Positions 29,348 through 39,600 of a stretch of DNA of 64,000 bases are shown one piece after another. A program made the translations under genes and the position numbers. This DNA is from AP-15 sp963750195. GTDB lineage: Bacteria > Pseudomonadota > Alphaproteobacteria > ATCC43930 > CGMCC-115725. The notes beneath the pieces were generated by a model, which worked only from the letters and a program-made list of their open reading frames with translations, had not been told where the DNA came from and did not search any database. The first letter of the stretch is position 1. Every line of letters starts with the position of its first letter. The stretch is from assembly GCA_963750195.1 (NCBI GenBank), contig CAVVPS010000001.1, positions 259,544 through 323,543 on the forward strand, in the 5' to 3' direction.

Positions 29348-30589
29348 CTAGTCGAGAATGGCGACAGCCGGGCCAGCGACGACGAAGCGACCGCCCCAAT
29401 CGCGGATCCCCGCCATTTGCGCGCGGATTTCGTCGCTCAAATTCCACGGCAGGATCAGCACGTAATCGGGCCTCGTCTCGAAAATGCGCTGCGGTGCATG
29501 GATCGGGATCTGGGCTCCCGGCAGATATCGCCCCTGCTTGTGCGGGCTGACATCTACGGTGTACGAAAGCAGTTCGGGCCCAATGCCGCAATAGTTCAGC
29601 AAAGTGTTGCCCTTGGCCGGGGCACCGTAGCCAACCACGGTTTTCCCCTCCTCGCGGGCGCCGATCAGGAATTTGAGGAGACCGCATTTGACCGCAATGA
29701 CCGCTTCGGCAAACCCGGCATAACCCGGCATACAATCGAGCCCGGCCGCTTTTTCGGCGGCAATCACCGCGTGCCACACGGTGCTGCGCGGCGGGGCGGT
29801 GTCCGCGTGCGCGACATGAACCCGCAACGAGCCGCCATGCGTCGGCAGTTCTTCGACATCGAAAACCGTAAGCCCATGGCGGCCGAAGATCGCATCGACG
29901 ACAAGCAGCGAAAAATACGAGAAATGCTCGTGGTAAATCGTGTCGAACTGACACCCTTCGATCAGCCGCTGGAGATGCGGGAACTCGAATGTTGCTCGCC
30001 CAGAGGGCTTGAGCAGGATTTTGAAGCCGGCGACGAAATCGTTGAGGTCGGGGACGTGCGCGAGGACGTTGTTGGCCGCCATCAGATCGGCGGTGCCGTA
30101 CTGGCGCGCGAGCCGCCGCGCGACCTCCGCACCAAAATAGGTGATTTCGGTCGGGATCCCCTTGCCGATCGCGACCTCGGCGACGTTCCGAGCCGGTTCG
30201 ATGCCGAGCACGCCGATATCGCGTTCCTTGAAGTATTGCAGCAGGTAACCGTCGTTGCTGGCGACCTCGATCACCAGCGAATTGCGGTCGAGCCGACAGC
30301 GATCGATCATCTGCGCTGCGTATTGCCGGCAATGACGCAGCCACATCTCCGAATATGATGAAAAATAGAGATAATGATCGAAGATCCGATCGGCGCTCTG
30401 ATACACGTCGAGCTGGACAAGCAGGCAATTTTCGCAAATGAAGACGTGCAGCGGATAGAACGGCTCCATTTGTTTTACGGCGTCGGCGCTGAGAAATGAA
30501 TTGGCCAGAGGCGAGCGGCCGAGATCGACGAAGGTGCGACGGAGTTCGGCGCCACACGACCGGCAGCGAGGGAGGTCGATTGCCGCCAT
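29348..30589 (-). CDS. SAM-dependent sugar C-methyltransferase
   Basis: This 413-residue protein has the three-part layout of deoxysugar C-methyltransferases (TylC3/NovU class). An N-terminal zinc-binding part has CRSCGAELR and later CENCLLVQ. The SAM domain has VIEVASNDGYLLQYF (motif I), NNVLAHVPDLNDFV, YHEHFSYFSLL with the conserved YHEH, and THGGSLRVHV. The C-terminal Rossmann-like part has VVGYGAPAKGNTLLNY. These enzymes methylate carbon 3 of 4-keto-deoxysugar nucleotides. It is placed between rfbG and an RfbC-like epimerase. Frame intact, length normal. Confidence 0.9.
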   Translation of the reverse strand: MAAIDLPRCRSCGAELRRTFVDLGRSPLANSFLSADAVKQMEPFYPLHVFICENCLLVQLDVYQSADRIFDHYLYFSSYSEMWLRHCRQYAAQMIDRCRLDRNSLVIEVASNDGYLLQYFKERDIGVLGIEPARNVAEVAIGKGIPTEITYFGAEVARRLARQYGTADLMAANNVLAHVPDLNDFVAGFKILLKPSGRATFEFPHLQRLIEGCQFDTIYHEHFSYFSLLVVDAIFGRHGLTVFDVEELPTHGGSLRVHVAHADTAPPRSTVWHAVIAAEKAAGLDCMPGYAGFAEAVIAVKCGLLKFLIGAREEGKTVVGYGAPAKGNTLLNYCGIGPELLSYTVDVSPHKQGRYLPGAQIPIHAPQRIFETRPDYVLILPWNLSDEIRAQMAGIRDWGGRFVVAGPAVAILD

Positions 30590-30607
30590 GATCTATCCTG
30601 CAAATCT

Positions 30608-31666
30608 CTAGAGTTCTTCGAAACGGACGATCTGCTCCGTCATCAGCCGACGCGCCAAATTGCCCCGGTCGAAGGCTCGATACCAGTCGACGCACCAATC
30701 CAAGCCCGCCGCCAAACCGAGCTTTTGCTCCCATCCCAGACGCGCCCGTGCCTTCGAGGCATCGACCTTGAGAAAACCCGCCTCGTGCCGCCGGTCTCCC
30801 GCGACCGCTTCCCACCGGGCGCCCCCGCCCCAGCGCTCGACGATGCGCGAGACAATCCACCCGACGGTCCGCGCGTCGTCCTCTGCCGGTCCGAAATTCC
30901 AAGCCTCGCCATAACCCGCGGGATCCCGGCAGAGATGCTCGGCCAATAACATGTAGCCGGCGAGCGGATCGAGAACGAACTGCCACGGTCGCGTCGCCTG
31001 CGGGTTGCGGACGGCGATCGCTTCGCCGGCCAGCAAAGCGCGCATGCAATCGGGGACAAGCCGGTCTTCGGCCCAATCGCCGCCGCCGATGACGTTCCCG
31101 GCGCGCACCGTGGCAATCCCGATAATACGGTCGGCGCCGGCGCCAAAGAACGAGCGCCGCCACGCGGCGGTCACCAGCTCCGCACAGGCCTTGCTGCTGC
31201 TGTAGGGATCATGGCCGCCGAGCGGCTCGTTTTCGCGATAGGCCCACAACCACTCGCGATTTTCGTAGCATTTGTCGCTGGTAACGACGATCACGCCGTT
31301 GACGCAGGGTGTCGCTGCGGCGGCGGCGAGCACGTGCACGGTGCCCATTACGTTGGTGGCATAGGTCGCCACCGGCTCGCGATAGGAGAGGCGAACCAGA
31401 GATTGGGCGGCGAGATGAAAGACGATTTCGGGCTGCGTGCGCTCGAACGCGGCGCGCACAGTCTCGAAGTCGCGAATATCACCGGCCAGGGTTTCGATCG
31501 TCGAGTCGAGTGCTGCGGCCGCGAAGAGACATTGCCGGTCTTCGATGGGGAGCGACAAGCCGAACACCCGGGCCCCCTTGTGGTGGAGCCACAAGCTCAG
31601 CCAGCTGCCCTTGAAGCCACTATGGCCGAGGACCAGAACCCGTTTGTCCCGCCAGAACCCCACCAT
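30608..31666 (-). CDS. rfbG: CDP-glucose 4,6-dehydratase
   Basis: From ATG 31666 the 352-residue SDR reads RVLVLGHSGFKGSWLSLWL, the glycine motif in the form GHSGFKG typical of RfbG. It continues with FHLAAQSLVRLSYREPVATY, VTSDKCYENREW, DPYSSSKACAELVTAAW (YxxxK region) and RAGNVIGGGDWAEDRLVPD. It converts CDP-glucose to CDP-4-keto-6-deoxyglucose. It lies four bases downstream of rfbF, and the pair defines the CDP branch. Confidence 0.94.
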   Translation of the reverse strand: MVGFWRDKRVLVLGHSGFKGSWLSLWLHHKGARVFGLSLPIEDRQCLFAAAALDSTIETLAGDIRDFETVRAAFERTQPEIVFHLAAQSLVRLSYREPVATYATNVMGTVHVLAAAAATPCVNGVIVVTSDKCYENREWLWAYRENEPLGGHDPYSSSKACAELVTAAWRRSFFGAGADRIIGIATVRAGNVIGGGDWAEDRLVPDCMRALLAGEAIAVRNPQATRPWQFVLDPLAGYMLLAEHLCRDPAGYGEAWNFGPAEDDARTVGWIVSRIVERWGGGARWEAVAGDRRHEAGFLKVDASKARARLGWEQKLGLAAGLDWCVDWYRAFDRGNLARRLMTEQIVRFEEL

Positions 31667-31670
31667 TCCG

Positions 31671-32450
31671 TCACCACGTCTTCCACGGCGCGGTCCCGGT
31701 ATCCCACAGCTGTTCGAGATGACGCTTGTCGCGCAGCGTGTCCATCGCATGCCAGAACCCGGTATGGCGAAATACGCCGAGCTGATTGGCCGCGCTGAGA
31801 CGCATCAACGGCTCCTGCTCGAAGACGGTCTCGTCCCCGTCGATCGAATCGAGAACCTGGGGCGACAGGACCATGAAGCCGCCATTGATCCAGCTTCCAT
31901 CGGTTTCCGGCTTTTCGCGGAAGCTGCGCACGGCCTCCGCCTCATCGAGATCTAGCACCCCCCAGCGCCCGGGCTGCTGCACCGCGGTCAAGGTGGCCAA
32001 GCGGCCGCTTGCTTCATGGCCGGCGATCAACCGGTCGAGGTTGATGTCGGCCACCCCGTCGCCATAGGTCATGCAGAACGGCACATCGCCGATATAGTCG
32101 CGGGCCCGCCGCAGCCGGCCGCCGGTCATCGTGCCGTCGCCAGTCTCGACCAGGGTGACGCGCCATGGCTCGGCCCGCTTGCGATGCACGGTCGTCGAGT
32201 GCTCAAGCAGGTCGAACGTCACATCGGCCATGTGAATGTGGTAATTCGAAAAGAACTCCTTGATCATATATCCTTTATAACCCAGGCAAATGATGAAATC
32301 GTTGAGCCCGAACCGCGAATATATTTTCATGATGTGCCAGAGGATCGGGCGGCCGCCGATTTCGATCATCGGTTTCGGACGCAGCTCAGTTTCTTCCGAC
32401 AGGCGGGTACCGAGCCCGCCGGCGAGGATGACGACTTTCTGAACCGGCAT
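31671..32450 (-). CDS. rfbF: Glucose-1-phosphate cytidylyltransferase
   Basis: The 259-residue enzyme starts MPVQKVVILAGGLGTRLSEE, with TELRPKPMIEIGGRPILWHI, FNDFI-like FGLNDFIICLGYKGYMIKE and FCMTYGDGVADINLDRL, all typical of RfbF. It makes CDP-glucose from CTP and glucose-1-phosphate. The frame extends 40 codons upstream with another Met, but similarity begins at MPVQK. It opens the CDP-sugar operon that runs to 26988. Confidence 0.95.
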   Translation of the reverse strand: MPVQKVVILAGGLGTRLSEETELRPKPMIEIGGRPILWHIMKIYSRFGLNDFIICLGYKGYMIKEFFSNYHIHMADVTFDLLEHSTTVHRKRAEPWRVTLVETGDGTMTGGRLRRARDYIGDVPFCMTYGDGVADINLDRLIAGHEASGRLATLTAVQQPGRWGVLDLDEAEAVRSFREKPETDGSWINGGFMVLSPQVLDSIDGDETVFEQEPLMRLSAANQLGVFRHTGFWHAMDTLRDKRHLEQLWDTGTAPWKTW

Positions 32451-32609
32451 CGGCGCCGCGCTCCCGACGATCAATGACAAGATTTCCCGCGCCATCTTGC
32501 CGCCATGGCTGAGCACATGCAACCCGATGCAGCGGATCGCCGCTAAAGCGGCGCAAGGCGCGCCGGCCATGCCCCGCTCGTGAAGGGCGCCTGGCGCGAT
32601 GTCACCGAA

Positions 32610-33554
32610 TCATTCGGTCAGGGTTTTGCCCCAGGCCGCGAACTCCAGAATGCGTCGCATCGGCCGGTCGGCCGCCGCATAGGTCTCGGTCTGGTTGTCG
32701 GCAATGAGCAGGTTGGGCTGGCCCGGCACGCGAAAGGTGCCGCTGGCGATCCAATCCTTCGCGTCGAATGCACGTCCGCCTGCCCCGACCACAACGGACC
32801 GAAGCTCCCGGTGCGACAAGAACCGCGTCAAACCGCCGCGGCCGCTTTCGAGAAAATGGGCATCCCCCTTGCGTCCCGGCAACCGGGCGGCCGCGGCAAA
32901 TTCGAGAAACCGCCGGTGTTGCAACATCAGTCCGTTAGATCGCAGATGAGGGTTGGGAAATCGCGGAAACCGGCCGATCCTCGCGGCGAAACGCAATGGC
33001 CAAGCAGCACGGCCGGGCAAGGTCGCACCGGGGCCATGCCAATGCGGCGTCATCGTACCCCACGAGCCGGTGGCTCCGGCCGCCCCGACCCCCGGGCACT
33101 CGGCGGCGGCGCGCAATTTGTCGAGCCAATAGTCGCCGACGATCCGGCTGTGGGTGTTCAGCAGGCACAGCCAGGTGGGCGCGATTTTTGCCGCAATGCG
33201 GAAATAGGCTCCGAAATCGTAGCCGTCATCGGGCAATTCGACAACCGATGCCGCGAGCGAGCGCGCCGTTCGCCGGACCCATGCGAGCCCGGACATCCCG
33301 TCCCAACCCTTGACGATCACCAACAAATCATGCGCTTGCCCAGCGTTGTGGGCGCGGTACGAAGCGAAGAAGGCATCGGCTGCCCGCCGCCCGCCGTCGC
33401 GCCCGCGCGCGAGGTACACGACGGTTGTATCACCCAAGCTCGAACTCCCTACGATCGAAGGAATTTCTCTTGGCGCCGCACATACGGCGTCTGGTTTCTC
33501 CGTCGACAGCGCCGTTGCTTTGCGCTGGCGAGCCGTAATCCATCTCCGGCGCAT
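32610..33554 (-). CDS. Stand-alone copy of the giant glycosyltransferase's C-terminal domain
   Basis: The 314-residue product matches block by block the last 340 residues of the giant protein encoded just upstream. Shared blocks are TVVYLAR, SYRAHN, HDL, GYDFGAYF, CLLNTHSRI, AGATGSW, RFPRFPNPHLRSN and NLLIADNQ. I do not know a characterised enzyme with this exact set. Its layout and place among glycosyltransferases suggest a GT-like or rhamnan-synthesis-related (RgpF-type) activity, which is tentative. The gap to the giant's stop is 87 bases, on the same strand, so it is probably co-transcribed. The first 40 residues are less conserved and the true start could be later. Confidence 0.72.
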   Translation of the reverse strand: MRRRWITARQRKATALSTEKPDAVCAAPREIPSIVGSSSLGDTTVVYLARGRDGGRRAADAFFASYRAHNAGQAHDLLVIVKGWDGMSGLAWVRRTARSLAASVVELPDDGYDFGAYFRIAAKIAPTWLCLLNTHSRIVGDYWLDKLRAAAECPGVGAAGATGSWGTMTPHWHGPGATLPGRAAWPLRFAARIGRFPRFPNPHLRSNGLMLQHRRFLEFAAAARLPGRKGDAHFLESGRGGLTRFLSHRELRSVVVGAGGRAFDAKDWIASGTFRVPGQPNLLIADNQTETYAAADRPMRRILEFAAWGKTLTE

Positions 33555-33641
33555 TTATAGGCTTCGCCGGTCGAATCCTCGATCTAATGGGTTTATCGCC
33601 TACCGCTGGCGTGTCCCGGCTTACGATACCGGCGCAACCCG

Positions 33642-36600
33642 TCAAACCGCCATATCCGACAGCTCCGACCGGGCGACCGCCGCCGCTATGCGAGCGGGGG
33701 CCAGATCGCCACGAGCGAATGTGAACCCCAGATCGGGAAAATCAGGGGGCGCCGGCCCGAGATAATCGCCCCAGGTGAAGCGCGAATGGGTGATCCGCTC
33801 GGCATCACAGAGACTCGCAAACTCCCGGACCTGATTGTCGATCGCCAGCAGATTGTCCTGCGATTCCAATCTGAAGGTTCGGCTTTGCGGCCAGTCCGGA
33901 ACGTCGTAGCCGATACCGTCGCGACCCGCGACGAGGGCCGAGAGGCCCGCCGCTCGGAGGCGCGCCGTCAAGCCGTTAAAGCCGCTTTCGAACTCGTAAC
34001 ACTGGTTTTTTGTTTGCGGCGGCGGATAGCCGAGAGACAGCAACAACGAGCGAGCGATCATGAAGCAATTGCTGCGGATATGCGGGTTCGGGAAGCGCGG
34101 CATTTGACGGCAAACTTCGAGCGGTCCGCCCGGAGCGCATACCGCTTCCCAATAGCTCGGGAATTGGCTGTCCAATGCTGCGCGGTAGGGCCTTCCTGCG
34201 TCCGCCGCGACACGGCCGGGCCGTTTTCCGGGCGCGGCTCGTCGTTCCATCCATTCCGCCGCGTGATCGGCCAAAACCCAGCGGAAATGCCCGGCGATGC
34301 GTTCGTCGAACGGGATGCGTTTGACGGCGCAGAGCCATACCGCCTTGCCGGTGAGCGCACACGAATCGTGGAGACTTTCGTATGAACCGGTGGCGCCGAC
34401 GATGCCGACCCCCGCGCGGGCGGCTTGCGCGCACAGCGTGGCGAGCCAGGCCTCCGCGACGATTTCGGTGAAAGTATTGAGAAAACAAAGGCACTCGTAG
34501 TCGAGCTGGCGGGCCGCGAAGAGATAGGCGCCGATATCGAACCCTTCGTCGCTGATGTTTAACGTGCGATGCGGCATCCCGTCGAATACGGCTTGCGTTC
34601 GAGCGATGTCGTCGCCGCCATCGTAACCCTTGTAGACGACCGCGAGATCGTGGTGCTCGCCGGGATTATGGGCGCGGTAGGAAGCGACAAACCGCTTTAC
34701 GGGCTCCAGCCCTTCGGCCTTGCGCGCCAGATAGACGACCGCCGTTCGCCTCCCTCTGATACCGGCGACCCCAAAGCCGGTCGGCAGTACCTTCGCCAGC
34801 GGCTTCGGCGCGACTTGTTCCTCGGCGCCATGATCGGACAACGTGGCCTCGATCAGCGGCGAATAGGCGATGCGCATACCGCGCGCATGGATGAGCGCGG
34901 TCAACCGCTCGCCGAGCCCAGTCAGCGATCCGCCGTCTTCGGCGAGCGCCGTCGCCGCCTCGCGCAGCAATTCGGTTCGGCAGAAAAAATATTCGCCCGC
35001 GATCCGCATCGCGCTCTGCGGCTTCAACGCCATCGCAAAGGGGCCCGGGTCACCCCGCTGGCCGCCGGCCGCCGTTGCGAGCGCGCCATGATCGAAAGCG
35101 GGAACCGCGCAATAGCCGAGCACTGTGCCGCCCTCGCCGATAATGCGGCCCCCGACGGCGGCCACGTCGGGGTGCATCTCGAACAGCCGCATCGCTTCCC
35201 AGACGCCGTGCTCGGTGTCGGGCGTCAGCGCGTCGCCGATCAGCGCGACGTGGTCGGCCGTGATCCTCGCCGTGAGCCGCGCCAGCCGTGCCGCTGCCGA
35301 AGGCTCGCGCCACTGCGCGAGGACATGAGGTTCCCCGATCATAGTGCAGGCGAGCGCGGTGAATCCCGGCGCCGACGCGGGGGTGGGTTCAGCCTCTGCG
35401 AGCACCACCAAGGCCATCAACATCGGATCGACCGGCCGTCGTCGAATGGCATATTGCTCGACCCCCCGGTACAGCGGGAAGGGGTCGACATCGTACAGCT
35501 CGGGACGGGGCTGACGGGCGATGATGCCCGTCATGACGTGCTTTACCGAGGCGAGCGACCCCGGATTGACCTCGCCCCGGTTGCTGCTGGAGTCGAGGTG
35601 CCGCCGCCAATGGTAAAGAACGGCGGGCACATGCACGATCTCGTCTCCGGCCGCTGCGAAACGACAGGCGGTATCCCAGTCGTGGCAATAATTCGCGCCC
35701 GAATCGCTAAAGGCGTCCAACGCCAAGGCCCGTTCACGGCGGAAGGCACAGAGATGCCAGATGTAGGAATCTGCGGCATTGAGGATCGGGTCGAACCCCG
35801 GGCGGCGGAACGGCGAGGTCGGCTGCTGCTCGACCAGCAGATCCTCATCGGAAAAGAACAGCGACGCCGAAGGCGAAGCGGCAATCGCAAGCGCCAATTG
35901 CTGCAGCGCATCCCCGGTCAGGAGATCGTCGGCATCCATCGGAATGACGTAGTCGCCGCTGGCGCGCTCGAGACAGAAACGCATCGCGCGGACGATCCCG
36001 AGATTGTCGGGCACCCGGAACAGGCGGATGCGGGGGTCGGCTGCCAGCCGCTGCAACGCGTCCGCGACCTCCGGCGACACCGGCCCGTTTTCGAGCACCA
36101 GCCATTCGGCAAAAGAATAGGACTGCTCGGTCAGCGAGCGGGCGGTCTCTTCGAACAACGCTGCAGAGGTGCGCTCGTACACGCTGGTTAGCAGCGAGAA
36201 CCGGCACGATCGCGGCGGAGCGGGGCTGGTGATCCGCCGAGCCATGACCTCCGCCGCCGCGCTGTCGGCATAGCTCGTGGCTCTGGCGGATCGCGCGCGT
36301 TTCTCCTCGTCGCGCCGCTGCCGGGCGAGGAGGGGCTGATAGACAGTGGCCGCGCTCAGGCCGAGGCGGAGCGACAGCAAAGTTGGCTCGGGGATCAGCG
36401 CGCGATGCGCCATAACAAAAGCGTCGCGCTCGACCGTCGTCGGCGCTTCGATTTCGCGCGCAATGCGGGCGCAGAAAAACGGCGAATAGACGACCCTCCC
36501 GCCGCGGCGGCGCGCTTCGGCTCCGAGCCAGGCCGCGAGATGGTGATAGCTCGCGCCGGTGCCGGCGAGGCGGCGCAATGCCGCGACCAGAAAATCGGCG

Positions 36601-39600
36601 CGGGCGACGCAGTGCTGGAGTGGCACCGCGCTCACCGAATGCGGCTTCCACATTTGCGCGAAATATCCGGGATCGGCCAGGCTCCTGCCGCGGTTCGGCG
36701 AGTTGCAGCCCTCCCCGAAGCCAAAATAGCGGTCGGCATCGACGATCTGGCCGGCGCGATGGATGCGGCCGCCAACCAGCAAGGTGTCCGGAAACAGCTC
36801 GCATAAAGCCGCCGCTTCGTCGGCCCAGCCGGTCTCCTCGACCACTACGTCGCCGTGCAACAAATGGATGAATTCGGTCGACCCGGCACATTTCTCGACC
36901 GCGGTCAGCAAGGTCTCCAGTCCGTCATCGGCCGATATTCTTTCAACTGCCGCAGCACCCGATGAGAACGCCTTGCCAACGCCGATCGGTTCGCCGCTGC
37001 CGCCGATCAGGATCGTGGCGATCGAAACGGGCTCGTCCGCAGGGCGGAGAAACCGCCAATCGGGGGTCCCGTTGAACAGCGGCGAGGGATCGACGCGGTA
37101 CCGGCCCGGATTCGCCGCGCCAGCGAGAAAGCGCTCCAACACCGCACGTTGTGAAGAAAAGATGTAGTCCTTGCTGCCGATATTCGCGGCAGTCGACGCC
37201 GCGTGCAGGCGCCAGCTGTAGAGGATGTGGCGAATATGGTGGGGCGTATGGCCGGCTCGGAAAAAACGGACGAACGTGTCCCAATCATGCGATCCGCTGG
37301 CGCCGGCGTCGGTATAAGCGCCGAGCTCGATTGCCAGGCGGCGATCGATTGCGCAGAGATGGGCGATGTAGCAGGAATGCGCAAACAGCACCGGGTCCCA
37401 ATCGGGCTTGCAATACGGGTCCCGAAAGGCGGTGCCCTCGACCTTGTCCTCATCGGTGTAGGCGAGTGCGGGATAGCCGGCCGAGATCAGTTCGGAGGTG
37501 ACGACCCGGACGCAGTCGGGGGTCAGCAGATCATCCGAATCGAGCGGGACGATGTAGCGGCCGGTCGCGCGTTCGAGGCAGTAGCGCATGCCGCCGGCGA
37601 TCCCGAGATTCGCCTCGACCCGAAACAGCCGCACGCAGGGGTGCTCGGCGAACGGCGCCAGCGCCGCACGCGTCTCGTCGCGGTCCGTCCCGTTGTCGAG
37701 GATGATCCATTCGAACCCAGTACCGGCGTCCTGACCCAACACGCTCTGCGCCAGCTCGCGGAGCATGTCTGCCGGCGTGTTCCACACCGGGGTCAGAAAA
37801 CTGAGCAGACCCGCATCGACCGCTGCTTTGCCATATGCCTGACGGCGCTCGTGCAGCAGGTCGAAGCGCAGCAACCCATAGCGATCGCCCGGCCATTGCC
37901 GGTATCCGGGAAACAAGCCGGACACCGGCCCGGCGTCGCCGCGGCGCGCTGCCTGCCCAAGGGGCGGAGCCCCGAACAGGCCGAGGAGCGCGTCATGGAC
38001 GGCCGGCACGGTCGCTGCGAAGCTCTCGCTCCAGGAGCTCGGAAGGCCAAGCTTGCTGCTGTTCGGAATGCCCGAAGCCTGCCGACGAATTGCCTCCCTC
38101 AAGCCATCGGCAATGGCCTCGATGGTGGGCTCCACGCCAATGATGTTGGGCGATATCGCCGCGAGACGTGCGGCCGTCTTGGTGGCAAAGGTCGTGGTGA
38201 CGACAGGACGCCCGGAAGCAGCCATTTCCAGCGGCGGATAACTCGGGTGCGGCGACAGCATCGGCGATAGCAGCAAGTCGCTCGTTCGCATCTGTCGGGC
38301 GTAGCTGTCGAAATCAAGCCAGGGCACCGAGACGAGTTGCGCGCCGCGACCGAGGTCGACCGCCGCAAAGGGGTCGCCCATTCCGAGGAATTCCCATTCC
38401 GCAGGATCAAAGGCGCCCTCGAAGATCAGTTTCTGTAATGCCGCTACGCCGAGCTCGAACGCATTGCGCACGCCACTCCTCGGCCGCGCGTAAAGCAGGA
38501 GCCGGCGGCGCCGAGATAGCCCGTCGGTGGCCATTCGGTCCGGGTAAAAGCGGCTGATGTTGATCGCCGGTTCGAACACGATGGCGCGCTCGGCAAATTC
38601 CGGGTCGGCGAACGGTCCTACCCTCTCCGTCGCGAGAAAGTCGCGCAGCAAGGTCGTATTGACGATCGGAATGTGATCGAGCCGATAGGTCTCCTCGGCC
38701 AAGGCTTGCGGGGTCGAAGACGGATGGAGCAGCGGCTCGTACTCCTGGATCAGGTACAGGAAGCGCTGGTGGCGGGTATGGGAAATGGCATATTTGGCCA
38801 TCTGCGCCGTCCACCAAGCAGTCGCCATAAAGACGTCGTTCGCCCCGATGGTCAGCGGCTGGGTGCGGTCCGAAGCATCGACCAGCTCCACATTCGGCAA
38901 TTCGGCATCGATGTCGGCGAGAGCGCGGACATGGCGCCAGAAGGCTTTGGGATCGGGGTCGATCGGCATATCGGCGCTGACCAGCCGAATTGGCACGCCG
39001 AGCGCGGCAAGCCGGTATGCCAAGTTGACCGCCGTATTCGGTCCGCCCGTCATATTTTTCATTCCAAGAGCCGGCACCAGCACGTTCAGCGCCGGCCGAT
39101 CGGCCAGCTCCCGCGCCAGCCGGATGGAAAGCGGATTGCAGCCGGGCAGGAGGCCGACGGGCGGCACATAATTCGCGGCTTCCGGCAGTGCGGCCGCGGG
39201 TACCGGTATTTGTCCCGCCAACTCGGCGACAACCGATTTGGACAGCTCCATGATCCGCTGGCTGCGCCGCAGAACGCGCCAGAGACGTCCACGGCGTCCA
39301 GCGACGATCGCCGCGACAGCGAGCCGACGCACCGCGGGCTTAGCCAGCAAGCGGGGTGAAGCCGTCGCAAAGATCCACTGGACGCCGGCGGCGCCGCGGC
39401 GCCGCTTGCCCGGGCTACCGTCGAGGCGCAGGATGCGGAGGGTCGCGCATCGCCAAAACAACCTTGAAGTCGAGCGCAATGCCCGGCGCAGGCGCGGCCA
39501 GCGCGACAAGGCATTGCGAAGAGGCGCCGTGATGCGCCAGGTAGTGGAACCTAGAACGCCGTGATAGGCCGCTGACAGATGCGCCAGCTCGGCGCGCAAG

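Noticed and set aside
29208..31163. Long upstream extensions of the epimerase and RfbC-like frames over neighbouring genes
   Set aside because: They overlap rfbG and the C-methyltransferase in another frame; family similarity begins only at the internal ATGs used here.
34569..36191. 540-codon open frame antisense to the giant gene
   Set aside because: It lies wholly inside the giant's conserved domains on the opposite strand and has no recognisable family; high-GC codon bias produces such shadows.
37203..38270. 355-codon plus-strand frame inside the giant gene
   Set aside because: It is a shadow of the GT4/GT2 region with no motif.
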